A DNA stretch of 64,000 nucleotides from Opitutus sp. GAS368 (lineage in GTDB: Bacteria; Verrucomicrobiota; Verrucomicrobiia; Opitutales; Opitutaceae), in contig CAMDOF010000003.1 in assembly GCA_945903465.1 (NCBI GenBank), forward strand, positions 56,283-120,282. The letters are read 5' to 3'. The position numbers were made by a program, and so were the translations under genes. Numbering within the stretch: the first letter of the stretch is position 1; each line of letters starts with the position of its first letter. This document shows, piece by piece, positions 18,694 through 28,638 of the stretch. The notes below the pieces were generated by a model, which was not told the DNA's origin, did not search any database, and saw only the letters and a list, made by a program, of their open reading frames with translations.

Positions 18694-18709
18694 AAAGTCT
18701 TTGGGACGT

Positions 18710-18820
18710 TTAGAACCCTCTCGGCGCGTCGGTAACGACGACGACGATAATCGCAACCGCCGCGACGACCACGGCGGCGTGGCATTTAATCGCAGAAATC
18801 GAGTGGCGGTTGTGGGTCAT
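18710..18820 (-). CDS. Possible 36-residue single-helix membrane protein
   Basis: A short frame starting at ATG 18818-18820. Its centre is a very hydrophobic helix, AAVVVAAVAIIVVVVTD, after a basic N-terminus (MTHNRHS). It ends 17 bp before a strong minus-strand terminator, which is the main reason to take it seriously. There is no clear ribosome-binding site. Small peptides of this form are often toxins or membrane-complex subunits, but nothing here tells which. Confidence 0.4.
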   Translation of the reverse strand: MTHNRHSISAIKCHAAVVVAAVAIIVVVVTDAPRGF

Positions 18821-18943
18821 AAAGAGAGGGGGAAGAAGGCCGGGGAGATGGTGGGTGTCAAGATTTTCGTGGGCGGTCAAAAGACGGAACGACCGGCCCC
18901 GGAGCGGTTGCTGGTCGCGGCGGCTGGCTTCCTGGGAGCGCAC

Positions 18944-19626
18944 CCACCAAAACAAGTTTTGGCACCGACGGGAAGAAACAGATTTCCATGCCCACCATCG
19001 GCGACAGGAGTGTCGCCGGTCCGTCGGATGGGCGACACTCTTGTTGCCCCTGGTGCAGGGGAGCCTCCCCACTAAAACAAGTTTTGGCCCCGACGGGAAG
19101 AAACAGATTTCCATGCCCACCATCGGCGACAGGAGTGTCGCCGGTCCGTCGGATGGGCGACACTCTTGTTGCCCCTGGTGTATGGGAGCCTCCCCACTAA
19201 AACAAGTTTTGGCCCCGACGGGAAGAAACGGATTTCCATGCCCACCATCGGCGACAGGAGTGTCGCCGGTCCGTCGGATGGGCGACACTCTTGTCGCCCG
19301 TGCTGCATGGGAGCCTCCCCACTAAAACAAGTTTTGGCCCCGACGGGAAGAAACAGATTTCCATGCCCACCATCGGCGACAGGAGTGCCGCCGGTCCGTC
19401 GGATGGGCGACACTCTTGTCGCCCCTGCTGCACGAGAGCCTCCCCACCAAAACAAGTTTTGGCCCCGACGGGAAGAAACAGATTTCCATGCCCACCATCG
19501 GCGACAGGAATGTCGCCGGTCCGTCGGATGGGCGACACTCTTGTCGCCCCTGCTGCATGAGAGCCTCCCCACCAAAACAAGTTTTGGCCCCGACTGGAAG
19601 AAACAGATTTCCATGCTCACCAACAA
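18944..19626. repeat. Tandem array of 125-bp units with internal hairpins
   Basis: AACAAGTTTTGG starts at 18951, 19076, 19201, 19326, 19451 and 19576, exactly 125 bp apart: five complete units and a partial sixth. Units differ at only a few positions, mostly in the segment before GGAGCCTCCCC. Each holds two inverted 18-bp arms (unit 2: 19125-19142 and 19156-19173) around a 13-bp loop, and each arm is itself a small palindrome of GGCGAC and GTCGCC. Since 125 is not a multiple of three and the frames stay open on both strands, the long open frames here are by-products of the repeat, not genes. Confidence 0.95.
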
Positions 19627-20114
19627 CTTACAGAAGCTGTTTCATGGGAGGAAAGAGCGTTCACGCGCATGAACGAGAATCAATTACCTGAGCAGCTTTT
19701 TTGAAGGTGGGTCAATTTATGTGAGCAGAAGGGGATCCGTTGAAGTGAGCGACAGCGGGAGTCGGCCCACTTTGACGCGTTGATCGTGGAACCTGATTAT
19801 TTGCACGTGGCGAGGCGCGTGGGCGAGCACCTGCATTACGCGATTGGCCCGGAAAATGCGCGTGCCCCCCAGCGACGCAGAAGGCGACCACACGCGAACC
19901 GCTCGAAAGCGTGCGGTCCCCTCGTTCATGGCAAACCGCCAACGGGGGGACGTCGGGGCTTCACGGAGAGACTAGCCGGTGATGGCGTTAGGCCCGGGCT
20001 GCGCCAAACACCGCAGGGCCAGAGAGCAATCCCTCCCGCCCCGCGGAGGGGCGCCTCGGTCGGTGCCAATCCGCGCTCCGCCGGGCAGGGACTAGCGCCA
20101 ACGCGATTACGTGC
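19627..20114. other. Intergenic stretch, no convincing gene
   Basis: About 490 bp between the repeat array and the next gene. Open frames on both strands lack domains and start signals. One small inverted repeat (CGTTCA with TGAACG, near 19657-19675) is visible. Confidence 0.45.
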
Positions 20115-21935
20115 TTACAAACGTTCCCAAGGGAGCGCGAGCGTGGGCACTTCCACGTAACGCTTCATTGTCAACGTCAACTTCGCGCCGCAGCCAGGTT
20201 CCAGGCGAACCGAAAAACTGCGCGCGTTGATCGCCTCGCTCCGACCGTCGCGCGCGACCGTTTCGATTCGGTGCTCCCCGAAGGCCCCGCCCTGCACGAC
20301 GACCGTTCGCGCCACCCGATTACTCGTGTTGACCAACGTGACCACGGTCGTCCGATCACTTAACTCCGAGATCAGCGCGGCCACGTCAGCGGGCACGCCG
20401 GCGCGGCGCTTTTCCGGATCGAAATAACGCAAACGCGCCTGCAAAATTCCTCCGTCGCGACCGGGCACCAAGGCTCCCTGCATAAGATGAGTGAGCGCGG
20501 TCACCACGGCCGGGTTATTCCCCAACATATTGTCAGCGAGCCTCCGTTCCGGCGGTGTCCGATCCGCCCGAAAGGCCGCGGTCTTGCGCTGTACACTGGC
20601 GAGATCCCGCCGCAGGGCCTCTTCAGGAAAACTCCCATTTTCACCTTTTAGATAGGCCATCCAATCATCCTCGCCAACGCGGTCGGCATCCTTGGCCTCC
20701 ATCGTCAAATACCACAACTCCTTCGCCCCAACACTCCACGGTTTAGACTGCCAACCATACCAGCCCTCTGCACCGTACATCGTCGGATATTCCTTGCGCC
20801 CGGCAGTGGTTCGCCCGTTGCCATTCACAGCATCCATCATCCCCCGCCACGCATCGGCGTATTTCTGCCCGCCGGTCAATAAGGTCGCGTTGGCAAACCC
20901 GACGATCGCCCGCGGAATCCGGTTCCGATTTTCGCGGCGACCGTTCACGGGGTTAACCGGAGAAAAGCCCCAACCGTAGGCGTTGGCCCACCATTTCCCC
21001 TCGGTTCCGCCGACCTTGCCGTCTCGGTAATCCACGTAACTCGGGATAATTCCGCCATTGCGCTTCATCCGTTCGAGCCACGCGTCCATGTAGCCGACGA
21101 GCCAGTCTTTATATTTTTGCTCCTGGGTGAGTAAGAACGCAGTTGTCGGCAAAGTCGTCGCGCCGAGGTTAAGGAAATGATCACCCGCGACCTCGGAGTA
21201 CTCGACGTAATGCGCGAGGAACTGCGCATAGGTACTCTCGCCGTGCTGCGCCACAAACTTGCCCACATCAAAAGAGTCGCCGACCCAATCGAGCGCGGTC
21301 GCGGGTCGCAACATCGGCCCGCGGCTCCCATTCTGCATGCTCCGGATTAACTTCAGGGCCGGATCATAATTGGGCGCAGTCGGCTCTTCACCCATATAGA
21401 GGCCCGCGAACCGTCGCGCGCGCTTTGTGTAGGTCGCATCACCGAGGCCAAGACCAAGCCCCATACGATGAAACAACTGCAAGCCTTCTCCGTGATGCAT
21501 CCAGTCGGATTGCACAATAAATTCCTGATGATACATCCCTTCCCTCGCCACCGGCACCTCGATCGTCCGCGCCGCCGTGTATTGCCTTAGAAGCCCTTCG
21601 TGACCAGCCGTGTAAAGACGTAAAATCTCCGCATCTGCGCCGAGGGCGTGCAATTCCGGCCAACCATTAAAATTTTCAAAGGCATCGTCGGGTCCATCGT
21701 TGGCCCCCCAGCGCACGAAGCACTGCAGATAGCCACGTGCGTCAAAATATTTTTCGTAAAATTCACGACACGCGGGCACCTGCTCCGCCAAGAGTTGACG
21801 CTCCAGTTTCGCCCAAGCCGGCGCGACCAGCGGCGTCCCCACGGTGATCGCGGATGGCGGCGCCGCACTCGCCCGCGCTAGAACTGAGGCCATAAAACCA
21901 AAACAGATTAAGAACCGATGAAATCGAGAGGGCAT
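20115..21935 (-). CDS. Large secreted protein of unknown function
   Basis: Exported protein of 606 residues with a signal peptide (FLICFGFMASVLARASA). The body is rich in Trp, Tyr, Gly and Asp, with stretches such as FENFNGWPELHALG, HHGEGLQLFHRMGLGLG, GGTEGKWWANAYGWGFSP and AEGWYGWQSKPWSVG. This resembles helical-barrel carbohydrate-active proteins. The last ~100 residues (TTVVTLVNTSNRVARTVVVQ onward) look like a beta-sandwich. A glycan-degrading or glycan-binding role is plausible but not shown. I chose the ATG at 21935 because it begins the signal peptide. It lies 208 bp downstream of uvrA on the same strand. Confidence 0.75.
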   Translation of the reverse strand: MPSRFHRFLICFGFMASVLARASAAPPSAITVGTPLVAPAWAKLERQLLAEQVPACREFYEKYFDARGYLQCFVRWGANDGPDDAFENFNGWPELHALGADAEILRLYTAGHEGLLRQYTAARTIEVPVAREGMYHQEFIVQSDWMHHGEGLQLFHRMGLGLGLGDATYTKRARRFAGLYMGEEPTAPNYDPALKLIRSMQNGSRGPMLRPATALDWVGDSFDVGKFVAQHGESTYAQFLAHYVEYSEVAGDHFLNLGATTLPTTAFLLTQEQKYKDWLVGYMDAWLERMKRNGGIIPSYVDYRDGKVGGTEGKWWANAYGWGFSPVNPVNGRRENRNRIPRAIVGFANATLLTGGQKYADAWRGMMDAVNGNGRTTAGRKEYPTMYGAEGWYGWQSKPWSVGAKELWYLTMEAKDADRVGEDDWMAYLKGENGSFPEEALRRDLASVQRKTAAFRADRTPPERRLADNMLGNNPAVVTALTHLMQGALVPGRDGGILQARLRYFDPEKRRAGVPADVAALISELSDRTTVVTLVNTSNRVARTVVVQGGAFGEHRIETVARDGRSEAINARSFSVRLEPGCGAKLTLTMKRYVEVPTLALPWERL

Positions 21936-22143
21936 ATTTCCGGGGGATCGACAGAGCCGCACGGTCAGGGTGAAGGCCGACCGTTGGCTTTCCCAAATTG
22001 GGGAGCCGTCCACCCGCGGCGAGCTCAATCAGCCGGGGCCAAGACCCGACGAATCCGAAAAACGCGCACCAATCGCCAGGCATCATCATCGCCTCGGCGC
22101 GAGCCCTGATCCCCTCGGCTCCAACGACTAAAACCGCGGCTGA

Positions 22144-25053
22144 TCAAGACTTCACCAGCGGCGTCCGCCATCTTTTCAAGGCCGCACCCGTGAGCGAGGC
22201 CGCCGCCATTTCAATCTCTCGCCGCGGACCCGCAAAAAGCAAATCGCCACCGTCCCTCCCCCCACCCGGGCCCAGATCAATCAACCAGTCCGCTAGATTG
22301 ATCACGTCGAGATTATGCTCGATCACGATGACGGTGTTGCCCGCATCGCGCAGCTTGAAGAGCAAATCCATCAGCTTTTGAATATCGCTCCAGTGCAGGC
22401 CGGTCGTCGGTTCATCCAAAATATAAAGCGTCGAACCCTGCTGGCGTTTGCTGAGTTCAAGCGACAGCTTGATGCGTTGCGCTTCTCCGCCCGAAAGCGT
22501 CGTCGCAGATTGCCCAAGCGTGAGATAACCGAGCCCGACCGCCTCTAGGGTCGCCAACTTGTCCATCACTCGCGGAATATTTTTAAACACTTTGATGGCC
22601 TCACTCACCGTCAGATCGAGCACGTCCGCGATGGATTTTCCGTGAAAAAGAATCTCGAGCGATTCTCGATTGAAGCGACGCCCCGCACAACTCGGACAAG
22701 GCGCATAGGCATCCGGCATAAACTGCATGTCGAGCTTGATGACACCGTCCCCCTGACAACGCTCACACCGGCCGCCGCGGACATTAAAGGAGAAACGGCT
22801 GGGTTTATAACCGCGCACCTTGGCGAGCGGGATCTGGGCAAACAGATCACGAAGTAGCGGGAGCAAGTCCACATAACTCGCGGGGTTCGATCGCGGGCTC
22901 CGGCCAATCGGCTCCTGATCGACTTGAACCAGTTTATCGAAAAAATCGAGATTCTCGATATGCCGGTGCCGGCCGGGAATCGACTTGGCCCCGTTCAATT
23001 TACGCGCGGCCTGCGCGGCAAGAATATCGAGCACCAACGTACTTTTCCCAGAACCGCTGACCCCGGTCACGACCGTGAGCAGGCCAATCGGAAACTTCAC
23101 ATCGATCGCGCGCAGGTTGTTCGCCCGGGCCTCACGAATCGTCAACCAGGCCCCATCGGGCGCCTTGTCCATGGCCTCCCTGACCACGCCCATTCGTCGC
23201 GAGAGGTAAGGTCCGGTCCGCGAAGCCTTGGCGGATAATTGCATGCACGCGGCCGGGGTGCCTTGAAATAAAAGTGAACCACCCTCGGTCCCCGCTTCCG
23301 GCCCCAATTCGATGATTTCATCCGCGATGCGCATCGTCTCCTCATCGTGCTCGACGACCAGGACGGTATTGCCGCGATCGCGCAGCGCTAAGAGCGTGTC
23401 GAGCAACTTCTGATTATCGTGCGGATGGAGCCCGATGCTTGGTTCATCGAGCACGTAAATCACCCCGACCAAGCCCATGCCGAGTTGGGTCGCCAGTCGC
23501 ACGCGTTGCGCCTCGCCGCCAGATAAGGTGCCGTAGTCACGCGCCAGCGTCAGATAGCCCAAGCCCGTCTCGAGCAGAAATTCCAGACGTTGCGCAATGC
23601 CCGTCACGACCTCCCGGACAGCTTCATTGGCACCGTAGGTCGCGACCAATTCGCGGGCAATCGCATGCGCGGCACCGATATCAAGCGCGAGGAAATCTGG
23701 AAAGGTGAGCGTCGACGCTGGCACGGCTCCATTCGTGGGGGCGGTCCCTCCCCAGCGAACGCGCACATGGCCGCTGCGCGCATTCAGTCGCGAACCGCGA
23801 CATTCGACACATTCGCCGCTCACCATAAACGTGGTGAGCCGGGCACGGAAACCTTCGCTATCGGTGTGCCGGAAACTTTCCTGCAAATCAGCGATCACCC
23901 CCTCAAACGTCGTCGCCTTCGCCTCGCGCATCCGCCGCAGCTTGAACGCAAATTGCCGCGCCCCAGCCCCTGACAAAATTGCGTCGCGCGTCACCGCCGG
24001 CAAGTCTGCCCACGGCACGTCCGGATCAAAGGGGAGCTGTTCCGCCAATTGTTTCAGCAGCGCGTTATGCTTGATGATGAGATTTTTTCCGCCGATCCGC
24101 CAAGGCTTCAGCGCACCGCCGCGGATACTCTTAGTCGGGTCGGGCACGAGCAACTCCGGCACGAAACGCAACGTCCGCCCCAACCCATCACACGTTGGGC
24201 ACGCACCTTCGCGGTGCGAAAAAGAAAAATGCCGGGCCCCTAATTTCGCGAACCCGTCTCCACAAATTTCGCACGCCAACGACTGGGACAACGGCCACTC
24301 CCGCCAGGGCGCGTCCGCCGTCTTCTGCGAGAGCACCGTCGCGCGGTCCTGTCCCTCTCGAAAAGCCAGTTCCAAAGAATCCGCCAGCCGGCTGCGCTGG
24401 TCGGGGTTCGCGACCAGCCGATCCACCACAATCTCGAGCGTCATCTCCCTCACGCCGCCACCCGCCGGGAGCAGTTTGACATCGTCCAAGCTCTTGATCT
24501 CACCATCAAGCCGCACGCGCTGAAATCCACGCTGGCGGAGCCTCGGCAACTCGTCGCGCACGACGCTCGGCTTCGCCCGCAAGCAAGGCGCGAGGAGCAG
24601 GACGCGTTCCCCCGCGCACTCCACAAGGATCCGCCGTACATTTTCATCCAGCGAGCGCTGCACCACGCGCCCTCCATCGCGAGGGCAGACTTGCTCGCCG
24701 ACCAAGGCCCACAACAACTGCGCGTAATCCGCGATTTCCGTCGCCGTCGCAATCGTGCTGCGCGGGCCACCGGAACCGGTGCGCTGTTCAATCGCCAGCA
24801 CCGGTGAAAGCCCGTGAATAAAATCGACCTCCGGCCGCTTGAGCTGATCCAAAACCTGACGCGCCGACGCACTCAGCGACTCGATATATTTGCGGTAGCC
24901 CTCCGCATAAATCGTGTCGAAAGCCAACGACGATTTGCCGGAACCACTGGGCCCCGTCACTACAATCAGCTTGCCTCGCGGAATCCGCAGCTCGAGGTTT
25001 TTTAGATTATGCTCACGCGCGCCTTTAACGTGAATGTGGGTCGGTGCCTGCAT
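22144..25053 (-). CDS. uvrA: Excinuclease ABC subunit A
   Basis: DNA damage sensor of nucleotide excision repair, 969 residues with two ABC ATPase modules. Visible: Walker [20 protein letters not shown] at about 34, a zinc module CEICGDGF...CPTC, first signature [16 protein letters not shown], second Walker [14 protein letters not shown], second zinc module CERCQGDG...CPSC, second signature [15 protein letters not shown] and [18 protein letters not shown]. The stretch usually written CPxCG after the UvrB-binding region is CPRDGG here, so one pair of cysteines is lost. It may be the main UvrA or a UvrA paralogue; the window has no other copy. Confidence 0.93.
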   Translation of the reverse strand: MQAPTHIHVKGAREHNLKNLELRIPRGKLIVVTGPSGSGKSSLAFDTIYAEGYRKYIESLSASARQVLDQLKRPEVDFIHGLSPVLAIEQRTGSGGPRSTIATATEIADYAQLLWALVGEQVCPRDGGRVVQRSLDENVRRILVECAGERVLLLAPCLRAKPSVVRDELPRLRQRGFQRVRLDGEIKSLDDVKLLPAGGGVREMTLEIVVDRLVANPDQRSRLADSLELAFREGQDRATVLSQKTADAPWREWPLSQSLACEICGDGFAKLGARHFSFSHREGACPTCDGLGRTLRFVPELLVPDPTKSIRGGALKPWRIGGKNLIIKHNALLKQLAEQLPFDPDVPWADLPAVTRDAILSGAGARQFAFKLRRMREAKATTFEGVIADLQESFRHTDSEGFRARLTTFMVSGECVECRGSRLNARSGHVRVRWGGTAPTNGAVPASTLTFPDFLALDIGAAHAIARELVATYGANEAVREVVTGIAQRLEFLLETGLGYLTLARDYGTLSGGEAQRVRLATQLGMGLVGVIYVLDEPSIGLHPHDNQKLLDTLLALRDRGNTVLVVEHDEETMRIADEIIELGPEAGTEGGSLLFQGTPAACMQLSAKASRTGPYLSRRMGVVREAMDKAPDGAWLTIREARANNLRAIDVKFPIGLLTVVTGVSGSGKSTLVLDILAAQAARKLNGAKSIPGRHRHIENLDFFDKLVQVDQEPIGRSPRSNPASYVDLLPLLRDLFAQIPLAKVRGYKPSRFSFNVRGGRCERCQGDGVIKLDMQFMPDAYAPCPSCAGRRFNRESLEILFHGKSIADVLDLTVSEAIKVFKNIPRVMDKLATLEAVGLGYLTLGQSATTLSGGEAQRIKLSLELSKRQQGSTLYILDEPTTGLHWSDIQKLMDLLFKLRDAGNTVIVIEHNLDVINLADWLIDLGPGGGRDGGDLLFAGPRREIEMAAASLTGAALKRWRTPLVKS

Positions 25054-25281
25054 AGATTTACCTCGGAAGGTTGCGCAAATCTGGCCGGCGTCAAAGCTCG
25101 TTCTAGCCCCCGTCGCAGCTTTCCGGCCCGCCGCCCAGGCAAAGTGTCCGCAAACCCACGCGAATCATCTTCGCACTTGCTCGGAAGCCGCACCAGCGTT
25201 TCGATCCCTCTTCTTTGACGACGCGACTTTAACTCAATTTCCTCACTGACACCACGAGAGTTCCTTCACTCAAAAACCCTT

Positions 25282-27276
25282 ATGAACGTTTCCCCAAAAC
25301 CATCCATCCTCACTCGTCTTCATTCGACCACTGCCGCACTCGCGCTGGGTTGCGCGCTCTTCTCGCCCGCTGCCCGCGCCGTGCAATTCAGCGCCGGTGA
25401 ACTCAAGGGCAGCTTCGATTCAACCCTATCATTCGGCGGTCTCTATCGGCTGCAAAATCCGAGCCCCAGCAATTACGGCTCGACGAATTCCTTTTATGGC
25501 CAACCGGGGTTGCTCAGCTCCGTGAACACCGACGACGGTAATCTCAATTTCGAGAAGGGCTGGGTCTCCCAACTCATCAAGGGTTCGCACGATCTTCAGC
25601 TGAAATACGGCAACTTCGGGGCCCTCGTTCGCGGTTATTGGTTTCACGATCTCAAGAGTGGTGACACGTTGCGGACAAAGCTCTCAGAGCAAGCCGAGGA
25701 TCGCACCGTGCGCGGCGCCGAGTTCCTCGATATGTACGCCCGAGCCAAATTCACCTTGGCGGCGGGGATGCCTTTTGAACTGCGCATCGGCCGCCAAGTG
25801 CTCAGCCTCGGCGAGAGCACGTTCATCCCGAACGGGATCAACATCGTCAACTCCGCCGATCTTGCCAAGCTACGCGTGCCCGGAGCTGAGTTGAAAGAAG
25901 CGCTGCTGCCCGTCAACATGATCAAGGCCTCCATCGGCGTCGCCAAAAACGTCACTATTGAACCGTTCTGGCTGCTTGAATTCCGCCGCAATGAGTTCGA
26001 ACCGGCCGGCACCTATTTCTCCACCAATGATTTTGCCACCCGCGGCGGCCGTAAGGTCTGGCTGGGCTTTGGCAGCATTAGCGACAGCGGAACGCTCGGA
26101 GGCATCGACCGCGACAAAGATCGCGAGGGCTCCAATTTCAACCAGTACGGCGTGGCCACCCGCATCCTCGCCCCCAATTTGAATAATACCGAGTTTGGCC
26201 TGTACTACGCCCGCTACCACAGCCGCTCTCCCCTCTTGAGCGCGCGCACGCCGACCGGCCCGATCAGCACCGCCCTAGTACTCGCCACGGCCGCCAGTCT
26301 CGCGGCCCCGCTCGCACCGGCCTTAATCGCTTCAGGCATACCCGCCGCCAATGTCCCCGCCACCCTGAGCACCCTCATCGGCGCGGTGCTCACCGGCGTC
26401 CCCCCCTCCGCCCTTCCCGCCAGCTTGCAGCCTTTTTATGCCTCCGCAGGCGCGGCTGCCTCCGGCGCTTCAAAAATCGCTCTGCTCACCGCCGCAGCCA
26501 CCGGTCGATACTTCGCCGAGTACCCAGAAGGCCTCAACCTTTTGGGCACCAGCTTCAACACCTCACTCGGCAAGAGCGGCATCTCTTGGCAGGGGGAGGT
26601 CTCGCTCAAACGAGATATTCCTCTGCAGGTCGATGACGTTGAACTGCTGTACGCGACGCTCTCCTCGCTAACCAACGGCGCTGGCTCCGCCTTCGGGACC
26701 AACAACCAAATCGGTAACTTCTTGGGCCGTTATAATACGGAAATCCCCGGCTACCGACGCCACAACGCTTGGACCGCTCAGACGACTGTCACGAAAGTCT
26801 TCGGCCCCACCTTGGGCTCCCAGCAATTCACGCTCCTCGGCGAGGTCGGTGGCGTGTGGGCCAATCTCCCCAGCAAAGACGTCCTGCGTTACGATGGCCC
26901 CGGCACCTTCAGCAGCGGTTCCCCAAGTGCCATGCTCGCGACCCCCTTCCCGACCATCCCGCCCACGCCCTTGGACGCGTTCGCCGACAAATTTTCCTGG
27001 GGCTACCAGATGCTCGCCCGCCTCGATTATAATAACGTTTTCCCGAACGTAAATATGCAGCCGTCCCTCGCGTTCACGCACGATGTCTCCGGCAATACCC
27101 CCCTGCCCCTCGGCAACTACATTCGCGGGCGCAAGAGCATCAACCTCGCGGTCGAGTTCACTTACCGCAATGCATGGTCCTTCGAGGCCCGCTACGTCAA
27201 TTTCTTCGGCGCCGGTCGATTCAACCTCATCAACGACCGCGACTTCATTTCCACCACGGTCAAGTACTCATTCTAA
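25282..27276 (+). CDS. DUF1302 outer-membrane-like protein
   Basis: Exported protein of 664 residues with a signal peptide ending AARA. Family pattern: FSAGELKGSFDSTLSFGGLYRLQ near the start, FGALVRGYWFHD, a block reading DMYARAKFTLAAGMPFELRIGRQVLSLGE in overlap, and a C-terminal beta-strand ending in an aromatic residue (FISTTVKYSF), which fits an outer-membrane barrel. An Ala/Pro-rich insert lies at about 330-400. The function of DUF1302 is not established. The stop is 9 bp before the DUF1329 gene; it heads a four-gene operon. Confidence 0.88.
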   Translation: MNVSPKPSILTRLHSTTAALALGCALFSPAARAVQFSAGELKGSFDSTLSFGGLYRLQNPSPSNYGSTNSFYGQPGLLSSVNTDDGNLNFEKGWVSQLIKGSHDLQLKYGNFGALVRGYWFHDLKSGDTLRTKLSEQAEDRTVRGAEFLDMYARAKFTLAAGMPFELRIGRQVLSLGESTFIPNGINIVNSADLAKLRVPGAELKEALLPVNMIKASIGVAKNVTIEPFWLLEFRRNEFEPAGTYFSTNDFATRGGRKVWLGFGSISDSGTLGGIDRDKDREGSNFNQYGVATRILAPNLNNTEFGLYYARYHSRSPLLSARTPTGPISTALVLATAASLAAPLAPALIASGIPAANVPATLSTLIGAVLTGVPPSALPASLQPFYASAGAAASGASKIALLTAAATGRYFAEYPEGLNLLGTSFNTSLGKSGISWQGEVSLKRDIPLQVDDVELLYATLSSLTNGAGSAFGTNNQIGNFLGRYNTEIPGYRRHNAWTAQTTVTKVFGPTLGSQQFTLLGEVGGVWANLPSKDVLRYDGPGTFSSGSPSAMLATPFPTIPPTPLDAFADKFSWGYQMLARLDYNNVFPNVNMQPSLAFTHDVSGNTPLPLGNYIRGRKSINLAVEFTYRNAWSFEARYVNFFGAGRFNLINDRDFISTTVKYSF

Positions 27277-27285
27277 ACCGTCCCG

Positions 27286-28638
27286 ATGAAAACCTTCGCT
27301 CAGCTTATCCCCTTGGTGCCGCTCGGCGCCTTCGCCACCGCCTCCCTCTTCTCCGCGGACGCCAGCCGCTTGGGCAAGGACCTCACCCCACTCGGTGCCG
27401 AGACCAAAGCGAGCGCCGACGGGACCATCCCAGCTTGGAGCGGTGGCATTTTAACTCCTCCGGCAGCCTACAAACCCGGGGATCACCATCCCGATCCCTT
27501 TGCCGCCGACGCACCGCTCTACACGGTGACCCCAGCCAATGCCGCCCAATACGTGGCCAAGCTCACCGCGGGCCACCTCGCCGTACTCAAGACTTACCCC
27601 AGTTATAAACTTAACGTCTATCCTTCCCGCCGGAGTGCTTCCAACCCTCAGCGCGTTTACGACGCCACTCGGCAAAATGTCGCCACCGCTAAACTAGTCG
27701 CGGGCGGCAACGGTTTCAGCGGGGTCGTCTTGGGGGTGCCTTTTCCGATGCCAGAAAATGGACTGGAGGTCGTTTGGAATTTCCTGACTCGCTATCGGGG
27801 CGTCGCCGCCAACCGGCAGGTCGACCAAGCGGCCGTCGAACGTACCGGGGGCTACCAACTCGTCCGGTTCGAAGACGCCTTTATCTTCAATTATGCGGTT
27901 CCAGGCATGACCTCAGCGGTCTTGGAAAAAGAAAATACCTTGATTTATTACAAACAGGAGGTCGTGGCTCCCGCCCGTCTCGCCGGCACCATCTTACTTG
28001 CTCAGGAAACCATCGATCAGGTCAAAGAACCGCGGCGGGCTTGGGTTTACAATGCTGGGCGCCGCCGCGTGACCCGCGCGCCTAACGTCGCCTACGATAA
28101 TCCCGGCACCGCCGCCGACGGCCAGCGCACCAGTGACCAATTCGACATGTTTAACGGAGCCCCCGACCGCTATGATTGGACGCTCGTTGGCAAAAAGGAG
28201 ATGCTCGTCCCTTACAACGCCTACAAGCTTCACAGCAATAAAATCAAGCATGCCGACATCCTGAAACCGCTGCACATTAATCAGGACTTAACCCGGTATG
28301 AATTACATCGCGTCTGGGTGGTAGAAGGAAAACTCAAGTCCGGTACGTCGCATCTCTACAGCCGGCGCACCTTTTACATCGACGAGGATTCGTGGCAAAT
28401 CCTCGCGGCCGATCACTACGATGGACGCGGCCAGATGTGGCGCGTCTCCGAGGCTCATTGCATCAACTACTACGATGCCCTCACTTTTTGGAGCACGCTC
28501 GAGGTCCACATCGATCTGCAGAACGGTCGCTATCTCGCCGGCGGACTGGATAACGAGAACAAGATGTACAACTTCGCCGCGAAGTTATCGCCCGACGATT
28601 TTACACCGGACTCCCTGCGACGCGATGGCGTGCGCTGA
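27286..28638 (+). CDS. DUF1329 periplasmic protein
   Basis: Exported protein of 450 residues with a signal peptide (MKTFAQLIPLVPLGAFATA). DUF1329 patterns are clear: LGKDLTPLGAETKASADGTIPAWSGG in overlapping parts, FPMPENGLEVVWNFLTRYRG, a region with TILLAQETIDQVKEPRRAWVYNAGRRRV, and FDMFNGAPDRYDWTLVGKKEM. The family accompanies DUF1302 in many proteobacteria. A role in moving a lipid-like molecule across the periplasm would fit the RND partner, but that is inference. It starts 9 bp after DUF1302. Confidence 0.9.
   Translation: MKTFAQLIPLVPLGAFATASLFSADASRLGKDLTPLGAETKASADGTIPAWSGGILTPPAAYKPGDHHPDPFAADAPLYTVTPANAAQYVAKLTAGHLAVLKTYPSYKLNVYPSRRSASNPQRVYDATRQNVATAKLVAGGNGFSGVVLGVPFPMPENGLEVVWNFLTRYRGVAANRQVDQAAVERTGGYQLVRFEDAFIFNYAVPGMTSAVLEKENTLIYYKQEVVAPARLAGTILLAQETIDQVKEPRRAWVYNAGRRRVTRAPNVAYDNPGTAADGQRTSDQFDMFNGAPDRYDWTLVGKKEMLVPYNAYKLHSNKIKHADILKPLHINQDLTRYELHRVWVVEGKLKSGTSHLYSRRTFYIDEDSWQILAADHYDGRGQMWRVSEAHCINYYDALTFWSTLEVHIDLQNGRYLAGGLDNENKMYNFAAKLSPDDFTPDSLRRDGVR

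Larger units (their letters stand above)
18650..20110. other. GC-skew switch, putative replication terminus region
   Basis: Left of this segment the + strand is G-rich in genes of both directions (17521-17580: 29 G, 13 C; 13441-13500, inside a minus gene: 24 G, 13 C). Right of it the + strand is C-rich in both directions (22261-22320, minus gene: 12 G, 21 C; 30901-30960, plus gene: 14 G, 21 C). A G-to-C change along the + strand is the signature of a terminus. The 125-bp repeats lie in the switch. I found no good 28-bp dif match by eye. Confidence 0.6.

Noticed and set aside
18944..19626. CRISPR array
   Set aside because: Repeats are 125 bp and contiguous, with no unique spacers between them and no cas genes nearby.
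18810..19672. Long open frames on both strands across the 125-bp array
   Set aside because: They arise because the repeat unit has few stops and shifts frame each copy; the same peptide pieces recur in several frames and on both strands.
19627..19850. Candidate dif-like half-sites (for example TTATTTGCACG near 19797)
   Set aside because: One half resembles a Xer site, but the partner half does not match and there is no ATAA/TTAT symmetry.
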